Origin: Syncephalis plumigaleata
Taxonomy: Eukaryota; Zoopagomycota; Zoopagomycetes; Zoopagales; Piptocephalidaceae
Reading direction: 5' to 3'
DNA: 64,000 nucleotides
Assembly (NCBI GenBank): GCA_025201365.1
Contig: JAIXMF010000007.1
Span: 868,001-932,000 of the forward strand
Shown: piece by piece, positions 1 through 12,837 of the stretch
Numbering within the stretch: the first letter of the stretch is position 1
Layout: the number at the start of each line of letters is the position of its first letter
Made by a program: the position numbers and the translations under genes
Notes under the pieces: model-generated
Databases searched by the model: none
Told to the model about the DNA's origin: nothing
What the model saw: the letters and a program-made list of their open reading frames with translations, nothing else

Positions 1-2234
1 ATACCGGGCAGTAGACCGATGACAAATGACAATACGATAATCACCACTAGTTCGGCCATTTGACGACCACGACCCGCTGTCTCATTCCAATGTTGTAGTA
101 GATCGATCATGCTGGCGGCGAGTAGAGCGAATACACTACCGGATGCACCTAGCGAGATCATTTGCACGGGTGCCACCACAGCACCTAGTAGAAATCCACC
201 GATACCGCCTAAAAGATATATAGGCGCTAGACGTATTGCACCCCATTCACGTTCCATCTGCATACCCGTACGCCATTGGAATACACCGTTGAATAGGAGA
301 TGTAAAAGACCGCCGTGTAAGAATATGGGTATAATCAATCGATACCATTGGTCGGGTGTGCCGGAGGGGAAGCCGCCGAAACCACAAATGTCACTTAACG
401 ACATGGCTTCCGACATACCGGGCAACAGGATAGACGCTTATCAAGTGTAGTTGAACGCATACACGCCGTGAATCGTGCGCCACTCCTAATCCAAGCGAGT
501 GATCCCGGTCCGATTAGATAGTTGAACGCATTGCCCGTTTGAATGAAGGAACCGGTCAACTGGTAGTTTACGGCCATTTCAACGAGAAGTATAACAATCT
601 GAATGGCGATAATGGAGGCCATGAACAAAGGACGATACCTGCCCTTACCATCGCGTATTACCGTGTTGGCCGCATTTGTGCGGCAAGACTCATGCGTTTG
701 GCGCGCATCTCATCGCCAACGGCATACTGGAACATTTGCGTAAGTCGACGACTAGCTCGAGGATTGTTCGACTCGTTGAATTCCATATGACGCGGTGTAT
801 GCGGTGTCGTCATCTCTACCGCGTTGTAATCGTCGCGACTATACTCGTGAGCGTGCCAGCTCTTTGGTGATGGTGTCGGTGATGTTGCACGCTCCACACG
901 TGCTTCAGTATGTAAATTACCACGATTTAAGGGTTGTTCCTCTCCGTGATACGTCGACATTGATCGTGCATCATGTAAACTATCTGCTGACCATGAAGCT
1001 GATCTGATGGTGCTGAATACATAGTCGCATACTCAACAGCGATGGAGTCTATTGCCTTCTGTGATTGTGGATGCTGATGATGATCATTTGTCATTTTGTA
1101 GTTGAATGAACTAGGTTGTGCATCTAGGGGAGGTGAACGTGTATTCTGATAAGTTGTCGCTTGTGTACCATTCATGGCCATAACTATATCTGACGTCTAA
1201 TGGTACGCGACAATGAACGTGACTTAACGGAACCATGATGATTGCTTTTTCCGCTAGAAACTGGTACCGCCGATTGAGTGCTGCTATTTTGTAACTGTTG
1301 CTTAGAATAATTATGACTATGATGATTAGTTGAATTAGACTCGGTAGTTTATAGGAGGCAGCCACAATGGGCGAGTGATACTGATGAGAATTAGTGGGAC
1401 TGTACTGACTACCATTCATGTGATGCTGACTAGGCCTCGTGGATTGTGCGGTGTAAAAAGTCCGGCGGTAGACGCGGTAGATGGCGACCAAGGAGTAGAG
1501 GAGGTCGCTAAGCCAGCAGCACGCGTCTTCTCCAATGGCGATGTGAACCCGACACTCCCGGATGAGGCACCACGTGAACTAGCGGCATCTGTGATGGAAT
1601 AGGCGGCGTGCCATGACTATCCTGATCATTACAATCGCGCAGGGTGGACTGCTTGAGATGATGATGATGATGAACAGGACTGGCGAGGATGACCAGTGAT
1701 CAGGCGTGTCACACGCTTCGTGCTCTTTATTAGCGATAATGCCACGTAATGTCTCCACACTACTCTCCCTACTCAGGGCGATGGTTGAGGGCGCATCCGA
1801 TTTGAGCAACTGCCCAAAGGAACCACGACTATTAACCGTGTAATTGTTATCGACCACGCTGTAGTTGCCAATATTAAAGCTATCAGTGTTATAGCTGCTA
1901 TTATGCCCGAAACTTAGTGAAATGTCAATATCCGATGCGGTATCGACTGCAACAGAGCATCCGCCTCACCGACACTATCACGTACCGAGGAGGTATAGGA
2001 GGCAGCGACGAAACTGTCCTCTGCACCTGACTCGTCACCATTAGGCCAAGTCTCGATACGTGTATCTGCCGTTGCTATCGTTGTCGTTGCTACCTGACGA
2101 GACGTATGATGAGATGCAGGAGAGAGCCACGCCTGCGTTTGCTCCTCCTGACGCGTAGTATAATCATTCGTATTATATCGATGATACTCCGACGAGGACG
2201 ATTGAGCGCCAACTGGTTTCGTTCGTGAATACAT
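1..2234 (-). CDS. Rhomboid-family intramembrane serine protease, 3'-truncated by window edge
   Basis: Multi-pass membrane protease that would cleave substrates inside the bilayer. Read on the minus strand, the conserved part begins near position 640 with a first membrane helix (LFMASIIAIQIVILLVEM), then the rhomboid L1 loop (NYLIGPGSLAWIRSGARFT), the ICGFGGFPSG segment, the HGGLLHLLFN helix (about 288-317) and the catalytic-serine motif GASGSVFALLA (about 125-157). The catalytic His helix would lie left of position 1. About 500 residues before the core are low-complexity, Ser/His/Asn-rich and probably cytosolic, as in the long-tailed rhomboids. ATG at 2234 (MYSRTKPVG) is the first in-frame start. 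The frame slips several times (for example near 1943, 1670 and 445), each as if one base were missing, and the joints leave continuous homology. The family is sure; exon structure of the tail is not. Confidence 0.8.
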
Positions 2235-3904
2235 GCTAAGTAATAAGGTTTCAACAAACGAGAGATGGTTCAAATGCAATACTAAGTATTAAGATACACG
2301 AAACACGACTAGAATACCAGGAAAGGATGCATAAATTAGACATTCGACAGTGTATAGGAAAAAAAGAAGGAAAGCAGGAAAGAGAGTGACAAGCAATTAA
2401 TAGAAAGGTAGAGAGGTAGAGAGGATAGGGAGACGAACAAGAATGGTATGCAGACCCACACTTGAGCGGTGAATTGGTACAGAAGGAAAAAAAACCAATT
2501 TGATGCACTTGACCGGTACAAGGAAATTAAAAATAGCGAGATAGATGGCACGCCTCACACTTGTGTACACATACGCTTAATTAATTGTTTCGTTCATTAA
2601 TGGTCGACTAATAGAAGACAATTATATATATATATCAAGCTTACTTGTATGAAATGATCATGACGATAAATAAGACAAGGATATTCAGGTTTCCACTATA
2701 TCGTGTGTATTCTTTTCTTTCTTGTTCTTAATGACAGTAGAATGCATGTCACTGTTACAGAATTGTACAGTATATTTATATAAGAGACCCGTCTTTCTTT
2801 CTTCTTTCTTCTTTCCTTTTCATTCATTCTAAGAAGCATATCATTCACAACAATGAATGCAAGGATCATAGGCGATAAGCATAGGCGATATCGTTGTTGT
2901 CGTTTTCTTTGCCTAATTAACAAAGCATCTAGAATATTTCTGGTCTATTTTCTTGACGTGCATCAACTTGCAGCCATTGCTATAGACTCTAGTAATTGTA
3001 GATTATCATTTGATAGACGTTACAATTGCTTTACATGACTTGACGTGTTATTTACAATAGAATAATATGCTCAATTCTACATGTTGATATTCATATATGC
3101 CACGACTAGTAAGGTAATAAGATTGCCAATCCAGAAGATATAGGCAGTCATTATAGGAAAACTTGGCACATTCATGGTGAACTATGTGGCGATAAGAAAG
3201 TGCATGTCACGTTTACCCATCATGGAAATGATCTTCATTGTATGATGTTACTACAAAGTGTTATTACCACTGCTACTGCTGCTATTGCTACTCTTGCTAT
3301 TGCTACTCCTACTACTGCTAATGCATAACTTGCTCATAGTTTCGATCGATTAACTAACATGTATATGCATCTATTGTAGTCATAGAGATATTTTATGGCA
3401 TACGATATACATAACCGGTTACAATAACAGGAATTACAATACAGGGTAGCTGCTTAATTGATAATGATAGTAGTACTACAATGGCATTTTTGCCTTGAAT
3501 TACAATGATCGTATTTACATGGAAATAACAATAACAATAATATGAACGATTGCCAGTTTATTTACATGCTTGGCTGTACTCAACCACTGCTTCTTCTACT
3601 TCTACCTCTTCTGCTTCTACTTCCACTTTCTTCTGCTTCTACTGACCCCTCACCTCTTTCCATCTTGTTTTCACTAGTAGTTTGCAACAGCACGCGTTGA
3701 CTACTTTTGTTACTTTGGTGTTTCAAGCATCATTACTCCGTCGCTTAGTGTATTACTTGTATAACATATTAGTATCCATATACATACACGCACCAACACG
3801 ACTCAATTTATTGCATATACTCTCTCTCTTTCCCCTAGTTTAGCATACATACGGATTAACCACACTTTTCTCTATCATAGCTGTGTCAGTAGCAATAGAC
3901 TGCA
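2235..3904. other. Divergent intergenic region
   Basis: 1.67 kb between the divergent rhomboid and PY-motif genes. It is AT-rich, with pyrimidine-rich tracts at 3590-3660 and 3820-3840, a loose CTACTGCTA/TTGCTA triplet repeat at 3265-3325 and a short TA run near 2625. I see no coding homology; short reading frames here are compositional. Confidence 0.6.
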
Positions 3905-5523
3905 ATGTCTACCACTACTAATGGTTCTATAGTTGAACAACACGATTCGGAGTCACTACCGCAGGCGGAAGAACCTATTCGTGTCGGCAATAATAGTAGC
4001 CGTGATAATCATCATAGTGGCATCAATGTCGTATCCACTGACAATATGCCACAACGACCACCTTTGCTGCCATCCTACACACAAGTACTTCGAGATACGG
4101 CAGTCAGCAGCAATACCAATGCCATTGTTAATGCCGTACCCTCCGAATCAGTATCGTTGACATCATCGAATGGCAATGCTTCCGCTTATCACGATCATAT
4201 CAATTCATCTAACGCATTAACCACCATAGCCATTTCACACATGATGATTCCATCAACTCGGTCAATCCATTGTCTCAATCTACTAATCATGATGTAATTG
4301 CCAATACCGCTACTACTATAACCAGTTCTAGTAACAGCAATAACAATAATGATCGGCAACATATTACAATTATTGTAGGAAATGATGATAGCAATAATAA
4401 TAGTAGCAGTAGTGGTAATGATGTAATCAATGCAAACGATTTTCATTCCGCATCATCACCTAGCATGAGACCCTCTCATGATGCTAATTATTCACTTGAA
4501 GCTGGCACACTCAATGAAAATAACTCATCCTCTCATCTACTCTTATCTCAGCCGTATACGTTGCGTGCACCTTATAATCCATATCCTGATCCTGGTCAGC
4601 CTCCACCGGATAATCTACGTCCAAGTGCACCGCCTCTCCGAGCACGATTAGCCTCTCTACGTCGTATTTCATCGAATAATCGGATTCAACGGGGATTAGC
4701 GCGTGTCTCGACCATGTCACTTCGTAGGAATCAGACTAGGGAGGTGGACCAACTAGACGGCTTCCTCTATGCCAACGAGAATCCATACACCACAGAAATG
4801 CAACGTATGCAAATACGAGTGGTTCAATTACGTCGTCTACTTATACTGCCAATACTGGCTTTAATCGTGCTTTGCATTTCAGCCCAAGGATTCCACTCGT
4901 ATTTCCTACCCGTTCCTATCCTAATTGTCTTTGTATTGGCATTTCTACTGGTAAGTAGTTTATGCATTATAACTAGTCCTATGAACTAAACAGCCATACA
5001 CATCATTAGTTATACATTCTACGACTTCGACGAGCGAGGAAACAGGCCAATATATGGGAGGAGCGAGCGCGTCGCAGCACGATGAACTACACCATCGATT
5101 GGAGATACGTCTCATGTCGGAGGCAGCACGACAATAGACACGAATCGACACCAGGAAGGAGACGAGGAGGAAGACGAGCTACTTGCTTCTACCTTGCCCA
5201 TACGTCCACCACCCACCTATGATCAAGCGAAACGAGTGCCACCACCACATAGTGAGGCTATTCGTGAATATGAAGATGCTGTAGCACTCGCTCTATCACA
5301 CATTACTACCACGCCACAACCATCGACATCGAATCTTAACTCATTACACACAAATGATGATAATGATAATGGTGCACACTCTATTTCCCGTCAAAATGAA
5401 CACAACTCAACAGAGTACACTGTATCTACCACGAATACACTGAGCAACAATGACACTCTATCCGATTCGAGTAGATCGAATGTGTTGAATGAGAGTACAA
5501 CCACTGCTGCTGCAAGTACGTGA
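3905..5523 (+). CDS. Two-pass membrane protein with cytosolic PPxY tail (possible ubiquitin-ligase adaptor)
   Basis: The N-terminal ~260 residues are disordered and Ser/Asn-rich. Two adjoining hydrophobic helices follow (LLILPILALIVLCISA, then LPVPILIVFVLAFLL continuing into YIL), then a basic stretch (RLRRARKQANIWEERARR). The tail carries RPPPTYDQAKRVPPPHSEAI, holding a PPTY motif. PPxY binds WW domains, so recruitment of a Nedd4/Rsp5-type E3 ligase, or being its substrate, is a reasonable inference. An intron at 4951-5009 (GTAAGT...TTAG) joins the second helix to the basic stretch. Start ATG at 3905 is preceded by CT-rich sequence. The frame slips near 4242, 5075 and 5137, each equal to one missing base. 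I recognise no named family. Confidence 0.65.
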
Positions 5524-5940
5524 GTGGCTAATTCAACATCAATTCAACTAGCATCAGCATCATTGGCATTATCTTTATAATTTATCATCATCAGTTACTC
5601 GGCATTACATCATCACTATTATTCATTATTGTATTTCTATTAGCGTTATAGTTATGACTACTACTATCACTACTACTTCCTTTTCTTACTTTATTAAAGT
5701 CTATTTGTTATTGAACAGAAAAGAAACACATTGTATCATATCAGTTCATAGTAAAGTGTAATTGCTATCTGCTTATCCGGTCATTCTGTCGGGATATTTC
5801 CATTTAATTTGTATGGATGCTTGGTAATACACTTTTCTTTTCCTTCTTTCTTTTTTCTTATTACCGAGATTTCTATTCTTGCTTCAATATTCAAGTAGTC
5901 GTCACGATTATTTGCTTTTTCTTTTTATTTCTTCTAGCCA
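5524..5940. other. Intergenic spacer
   Basis: 417 bp between the PY-motif gene and SWT1. It holds an ATTAAA-like polyadenylation context near 5692 and a strong pyrimidine tract (5836-5937) directly before the SWT1 start. No gene seen. Confidence 0.55.
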
Positions 5941-8478
5941 ATGGCTTCATCTAATTCCATATGGGCATCTAAGAGTAATAATAGTAGTAGTAGTAGAAAT
6001 ACACAAAAGCTTGGAACTACGCGTACTATTCCGATAGGAAGTACATTCCGTTTATCCTCAGCTGCTAATAATAGTAGTAGTAGTAGTACGTCAACTCCAT
6101 CGAATACTACTAAAGCAGCCTTACCTCATTCGTTAGCGACTGTTAAATTAAACGAAACATGCACAACTCCAATAAGTGTTCCAGTGGCAGAAACTGAATA
6201 TTCCATGGAACAAAGTATGGAGTATTCACTGTTGCATCATGAGGATGCTATCGAGGATAACATTGACTGGATGGACGTTGATGTCATCGATCCTGCTGAA
6301 CTGGCACGTATCGATACAATGGTGCAAGAACTACGAAGTGGTTCGACATCAACGACCAAATCATTACACAGTAAGTCAACATTTATTTTTATATAAGCGG
6401 TAAACAGGCATCATCCTACTAGTACTAAGGAATGATTATTGAAAGGTTCACAGACATCCATTTGGGCCAGTTCTACGTCGTCCCATTCGAAACATACTAA
6501 TATTTCAACATTGAGGAATGATCAAATAACTACAAGTCGACCATTATCATCATCATCATCATCATCTACTAATAACAAAGTATTCCGACTAGATGGCAAA
6601 CCTATAACTACAAATGATGTATATAATACGGCAGATCCTATTGACAATATAAATATCATGGCTATGGATCAAGAAGACGCTAGTACAAATACTTTGTATA
6701 TACCATCATTAGATCGTGAATCAGTATCTAATACATTGTCTAGTTCAACTCAATTCTTAGGTAATTGGATGATTAGCATTAATATGTGCATATCCATATA
6801 TACTACGATGATACTAATTCGAATGACTTATAGCCAAGGCATATATTGTAGTAGACACTAATGTACTTATATCGCATCTTTGCTATATAAAAGAACTATT
6901 GGAAAGGGTGCGTGCTGTGTCTATACGATTAATCGTGCCATGGATCGTGGCACAGGAATTAGACTCGCTCAAGGTAATGAATAGTAAATTGATAAACGCT
7001 TTCTCCTTCTTCTTCCTATACTAATACTAATACTAATACTATTATGAATAGCGACAAGAACATATTAGGACTCGTGTAATCAAGCTATTCATTTTATTCA
7101 CGATACACTTCATCGAGGTGATCCTGGACTACGTGGTCAAAAGATTACTGAACATTTACGGAAACATACGGTAACTAATAATACTAGTAGTAATAATATG
7201 TGATGCATTAATTAATGGATATCATTGCTATTTCATGATTAGGTGAATGATGACACGATATTAGACTGTGCTCAGTAAGTATACATACATACATACATAC
7301 ATACATAGAGATAATATGAACTAATATTGGTACAAGATACTTTGCAGCTCAATCTACATCGCAACCTGTGCTAATTTTATCTAATGATTGTAATCTACGT
7401 GTAAAAGCAATGGTTCACGAGTTGTGCGTTTGGCAATGTGATGAGGGTAGTCCCGAGAAACTAGTCAACTATTTAATCGCTCATTACTCGTCTGTAGCGA
7501 CATCTACCCCGGCCAGTTCAAATACTGTGGGTTATTAACTAACCAATCTTGCCTTATTACAGCTAATAAACTGATCATCATAGATGACGGTCAATGTAAA
7601 TAAGAATCAAAACAGTAGCACTATCATTTCTAATGGTCTGAATAATAAAATGGCAAACAAATTGATTGAACCTGTTGCAGATGCACTTGTAATAGCATCA
7701 TCATCATCATCATCATCAACAGCAGCAGCAGCACCACATAATATGAATCATCGAGTTATTGCCATTCCTAAGAAGCGAAGACAACCATCGTCACCATCAT
7801 TACAGCAGGAGCAATTATTGTTAACATCAACACAGCCTACAAGTAATCATCACTCAATTACTAGATCAGTATGTATTACAAGTATATTACTTCTTACAAT
7901 CATACTAATGTTTATTAGGCTGCATCTCCTGGAGTGACTACTTCTACTTCAACATTAACCAGCATAAATACAAATCATCAATTACCACTCGCTAATCCTA
8001 TCAATTGTACTAGTACGACAAGCTCATTTAAATCACTCATGCTCGAGATTAATGCTCAATCTTTGACCATGTTGACACCGCTATTCAAACGTGCCATATC
8101 GACACATCCTAGACGTGCATCATTTACAATCACATCCTCGAAGGAATGGGATTTGAGCACATTATTTGCATTAGCATCTACCATTGACTCTCCCCACTTT
8201 ACAATTGCTACACGGATAGTATACGTAAAACACTCAGCAAAGCAAATACGTTAACACCGCTACTACTGGAAGGAATATCGAAAGAATCATCATCTGCAAC
8301 CATCGATCATTCAACAAAGAATGTGTCAGCTGCTCGTATACAACGATGGATAAGCGCGTTAAATTACTTGCTATTCCCTACTGACTTGGTACCCAATAAG
8401 CAAGGAAACATCCAGCCATTACGTCAATATGTTATCAATGACTGGCGTACACGTTTACTTCTCTATCGAACACGATAG
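5941..8478 (+). CDS. SWT1: SWT1-type nuclear RNA endonuclease (PIN domain)
   Basis: Swt1 is an endoribonuclease that removes faulty mRNPs at the nuclear pore. After ~270 Ser/Asn-rich residues, exon 3 (6834-6973) opens the PIN domain with IVVDTNVLISHL (first catalytic Asp) and continues with IVPWIVAQELDSLK. Exons 4-6 give AIHFIHDTL, DDTILDCAQYFAAQ and VLILSNDCNLRVKA, the last holding the C-terminal PIN acidic site. Introns seen: 6371-6445, 6761-6833, 6974-7051, 7171-7242, about 7275-7340, and later ones near 7527-7583 and 7869-7918. The C-terminal half (KEWDLSTLFALAS, RWISALNYLLFP) fits the helical C-terminal region of the family. The frame slips near 7085 (in RTRVNQAIHF) and 8218, both as one missing base. 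Start ATG at 5941 follows a pyrimidine tract. Confidence 0.85.
7282..7308. repeat. (ATAC)n microsatellite in SWT1 intron
   Basis: About six tetranucleotide units, just inside the donor of the fifth SWT1 intron. Seen directly. Confidence 0.95.
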
Positions 8479-8714
8479 ACGTATACTACTTGTTATCATC
8501 TAATAGAATAAATTATTCGTGTACAATATACCAATTTATACATAAATAGTGATACTAAACCTTTTTCTCTTTCTTCCCCTTACACACCTCAACACTATTT
8601 GTTCTATTACGATTGTTAACAAGCAATAGCCTGTTAACGTGATTGTCAACTAGTGTTTCTGCGTGTACTGTAATCTAGTTGAGATTCATACGCATATACA
8701 TACGTGTATCAAGT

Positions 8715-9675
8715 ATGGCTTCATCTAATGGTGTATTCATGTCGGATTCCACTCGTTCATCCGACGACTTGACCACTGCCAATACTAACACGAATACGCG
8801 CACTACTGACAACGTCGACTATACCCTGGATACACTGAACATGTCGCAGATGTCTGAACAACCGGCGACCACTGCAGCAGAACACGAACAATGGCAACAG
8901 CAACAGGAGGAATTACGCGTGCAATTGGAATCACGATTAGGCGAGACCATTAATAGTTTGTTCACGATAGGTCTAGGCGTTTATGACTTTCAAACGGGTA
9001 CCGATGGTTTACTTCAGAAACGAGTGTATGTATCAATGATGCTATTATAGATGGATGTTACTACTAGTGCTAAACATAATAGTTGCTTATTATTATTCTT
9101 GTTCAATAGTAATGAACTAGTAACGCAGTATCGCGATCTCACCGAACTTGGTAGTAATCTACAAATTGCAGTACCCGAGGAAGTAGTACGGTAAAGAAAA
9201 GGACAACAATTATAGTACAGATGCAATAGCTAATATACGCGATACTATTACTAAACTATTCCAGTTACGTTGAGGATGGTCGTAATCCTGATTTATTCTC
9301 GCGTGAATTTGCCGAACGTACTGTCGCCGAGAATCAATTCGCTCATGGTCGTATGATGGCATTTGATGTAAGTCGAGCGACATATTCATGCTTGCTATAC
9401 TACTCGTTAATTAACGCGTATTATTATTATTACTATTATTATTAGACTTTTGGACAACAACTGTAGAGGAACTCGGTCAGGTACTACCTGATTCAGTGAT
9501 GCATACATATTCCCAACAAATTAGTTATCATAAGGAAAGTAACCGGGATTTACATGGCACATCTGTCAGTAGCAATAGTACTGCTGCTACTTCTGCTACT
9601 GCTGGTGATCATTCTAGTAGCAATAATACTGATGGTAATAACATTACCAATCAAGGATCATATCCACATACATAG
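8715..9675 (+). CDS. MED10: Mediator complex subunit 10
   Basis: Middle-module subunit of the RNA polymerase II Mediator. Four exons: 8715-9025, 9110-9190, 9265-9367 and 9446-9675. Spliced, they give LESRLGETINSLFTIGLGVY, KRVNELVTQYRDLTELG, QIAVPEEVVRYVEDGRNPDL and SREFAERTVAENQFAHGRM, which match the MED10/Nut2 core (VxxYIDxGRNPD...ENQxxxGK) in order. The donor at 9026 (GTATGT) was chosen over the GT two bases earlier because it restores the VNEL of the family. The last exon shows one apparent missing base in a T run near 9450, after which TTTVEELGQVLPDSV continues the family. A Ser/Thr/Asn-rich tail of ~45 residues is extra. AATAAA-like sequence lies at about 9740. Confidence 0.92.
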
Positions 9676-10119
9676 CTGATTGCTTATTAAGAAGTGTATT
9701 ATTGTCATTATTCTTTTATTATGTCATTCTAAAAATACCAATAAAATATTTATTGACGCATAACCGTTAGTGCAGTATAAAAGAAGGAACATGAGTACCG
9801 TAATAGACTAATGATTCATAGTGCGTACGTTATTATATTTAGGAATTCGCCACAAAATTATTGCTTTTTCACATTGTCAATTACATGTGGTTAGACATGT
9901 ATAACCAATGCTGTCCACATTAGATAGAGAAAGGAAAAGAAAGAGAGACAAAAAGAGAAGGAGAGAAAAGGCGGCTTAGTAACCAAAAGTCGAAATTATC
10001 AGATATAAAACTAGGCGCGTGAACATATCAATGGTACTTGTCTCGATACGAAAACATCATCATTACTATTGTTACCTTCATTACTATCACGTTAACATCA
10101 CCCACTTGTGATCAACATC
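9676..10119. other. Intergenic spacer
   Basis: MED10 3' region (AATAAA near 9740) and upstream region of the dehydrogenase gene. It contains a purine-rich block AGAAAGAGAGACAAAAAGAG at about 9930-9970. No gene seen. Confidence 0.55.
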
Positions 10120-10225
10120 ATGTCCGAGTCGAATAGCAATAGCACCGTATCTCCTGGTTTCATCGCTCGTATATGGCGATTAATCTTTCCACGTCCAGCA
10201 TTACCCAAAGAACCTGTAAGATATT

Positions 10226-10271
<46 letters not shown>

Positions 10272-11527
10272 CCATCAGTGCTATCCGGTAGCTAATGTGT
10301 TGGAACAAGAATGCACTACGTATTGGTATTCTAGGCGCTGCAACTATAGCACCAATGGCAGTCATCCTACCCGCTCGTCTTATTCCAGGCATAGTTATAT
10401 CATCCATTGCCGCACGTGACATGAACCGAGCAAAGGTAAACCGGATATGATTGCTATGCTAGTTCATCCACAATTATTGTCGTGTACTAACTGTCTGTGC
10501 GTGAATATACATGTATACGTGTATATGTGTATATGTTGTTGTCATTTGCTATTAGAAATTCGCTACTAAGCATGGTATTCCTCATGTTCACGCCTCGTAT
10601 GATGAATTGATTGCCGACGAAGGTATCGATGCCATCTATAATCCCCTACCTAATGGCCTACACTATGAATGGACACTAAAGGCTATTAAAGGTGACTATA
10701 GAATGTGCTACACACACATACAATCAATAGAGTAACGAGCTAATAACATTTATATTGCTACTATTTGTAGCGGGTAAACATGTGTTACTCGAGAAACCAT
10801 TTGCTTCCAATGCCGCTCAAGCTAGAGAGTTGGTGGCTGAAGCCAGTGCAAAGGGTGTCGTACTACTTGAAGCTTTCCATTATCGTTTTCATCCGGCTAT
10901 TCATAGAGCCGTCGAAATCCTAAAGAGCGGCGAGCTTGGTGACGTGAAGCACATCGAGTGCCGAGCCATTGCACCAAATATATTCTCGAGCGACGACATC
11001 CGCTACAACTATGCACTGGCCGGTGGCGCATGCATGGACATAGGCTCGTATATGTTGCATGCGACACGATTGATGGCGAACGCCGGCGTACCTGAATCTG
11101 TGGAAGCCACCGCGCTATTGACGTCACCTGAGGTGGACCACACGATGTATACGAAATTGAAGTTTGCGGGGGGCATTACCGCTGATGGCACGGCATCGTT
11201 GCAAGCAAAGTGGTTCGATTTTATAACGACACTCAAGGTACGCGGAACTAAGAAAGAGATGGTCATTAAGAACTTTATACTACCAAGCTTCTGGCATTCG
11301 ATTCAATTGAGACGGCCGACAGCGATAACAAGGTGGAGCGTACAGAGAAGCATTACGGTGATGGTAGCATGACCTACACGTTCATGCTACGTCATTTCCT
11401 AGCATTGTGTCGTGGAGATACCACCGAGATGATAGTGACTCACGAGGACACGGTGAACAATATGCATACCATGGATATGATCTATGAAGCGGCCGGACTA
11501 TCCATTCGTGGTACTCGTGACGTTTAA
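10120..11527 (+). CDS. Gfo/Idh/MocA-family NAD(P)-dependent dehydrogenase (dihydrodiol / D-xylose dehydrogenase type)
   Basis: Exon 1 (10120-10215) encodes a short N-terminal extension. Exon 2 starts at 10310 with the Rossmann motif RIGILGAATIAP. Later exons give YNPLPNGLHYEWTLKAIK, HVLLEKPFASNAAQA (the EKP motif, with its conserved Lys) and EAFHYRFHPAIHRAVEIL. GGACMDIGSYMLHATRLM lies in the substrate domain. This order matches fungal NADP-dependent D-xylose dehydrogenases and mammalian trans-1,2-dihydrobenzene-1,2-diol dehydrogenase; substrate cannot be told from sequence. Introns lie at 10216-10309, about 10436-10555 and about 10693-10770. Near 11285 one base appears missing, after which LLAFDSIETADSDN runs on to the stop at 11527, ending GLSIRGTRDV. 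Confidence 0.85.
10229..10266. repeat. (GA)n microsatellite in intron 1 of the dehydrogenase gene
   Basis: About 19 GA units starting 13 nt inside the donor at 10216. Seen directly. It makes the 5' half of a 94-nt intron pure purine. Confidence 0.95.
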
Positions 11528-12837
11528 TCCATTCAAAGAAAAAAAACGAAACAATGATAAAGCATGCGAGAACGAAGGTAGAAAAAGCCTACCTATACCT
11601 TGCATCCAATGGTAGTCTATACAACACAATGACGCATACTTATGCATACATATACAAGAGGCGGTCTAGAATGGAAGGAATGAACAAAGAACCCTTATTA
11701 TTGCTGCTATTGTTGTTGCTATTATTGCTGTTGTGATTGTCGTTGTTCCATTAATAAATGAATAAAACCGTCAAGTATCATATGACATTTTGTATTATTA
11801 ATAGACATTGTTAATGGCAATGGTTTATTGATATCGTTCATTAAACCGCAATTGTATAGAAATGTTGCGTGTGTAACGCGAGAGTACAGCGTTACTGCAT
11901 TCCATGTCATTCAATCAATGAACAACTGCATACTAGTTCAAATAAGGCGATGCCTACTACTGCTACTACTACCAAATGACGACTATTATTTATTGTTATT
12001 CTGCGACATTTTGTAGCTTTATCATTCATTATTGGTTAATTGTTGCCCCTGTCCCGATTATCATAACGAGTGGCACAAGCGAATGAGCATTAGAGAATAA
12101 ACAAGTAGTGTTTACTGGCATTACCTGTCTACATACATACATACGTACATGTACACACGTGTGGATTGCTATAATTAACTGGGCTTTGTATGAAATGGTG
12201 CTGCAGGCGATATGCAACTCCATACCGGTAGTCAACATCAATTGTCCGGCAGCCGGTTGTCTCATTACCGTTTTAATTCGGACGTGCATTCTTTTGTGAC
12301 ATATTAGTTCATTGTTCCTTGGCTGTTTGTGTGGTTGTGTGTGGTTGGCTATGTGCGCGTGTGTGGTTGTGAATGCAAAAATGTTTGTTGCTGCTTACTG
12401 TTGTCTCGTGTATGACGACTAGTGTAAAAAAAGAGAAACGTGCATATCCCCACCGGTCGTATCTACGTGGTATATGATTGATGTTCGTTAAATCTATCAT
12501 ATTATTCCTTATACACCTTCTGGAATTTTATTCGCGATTTCCTTTTCCTCGAATTACACTGTGAATTATCACGTGTGGTGGTCAGCGATAGGAGAACACA
12601 AGGAGACAAGCGTAACGTATATGTTTTAAACATTTCCGAGAGGAAGGGGAAAAGGAGAAAGTCATGAAGGTTATGATCATGATTAAGAACATCGTGTAAT
12701 AAACGCGTTTATTATTCACAGCAGATATACATCGCTGGCCTTGATCTATAACATTGAGCAACAAACAACATTGATGATACTGTTAACGATGATATATCGT
12801 ATGTGGATTATCATGCATGGGTCTTCTCTTTTTGGCC
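11528..12837. other. Intergenic spacer
   Basis: 1.3 kb 3' of the dehydrogenase gene. It holds a TTATTGCTG-rich repeat (11695-11735), an ACATACATACGTACATG stretch (12122-12145) and AT-rich unique sequence. Possible short reading frames lack homology and codon structure. Confidence 0.5.

Noticed and set aside
395-465. A 29-nt GTATGT...TTAAG intron in the rhomboid gene
   Set aside because: It is too short, and its removal gives a TGA codon instead of the ICGFGGF frame. A single missing base fits.
2235-3904. Transposable element or virus-like relic in the large spacers
   Set aside because: I looked for polymerase, integrase, transposase or capsid motifs and terminal repeats in this and the other long spacers and recognised none.
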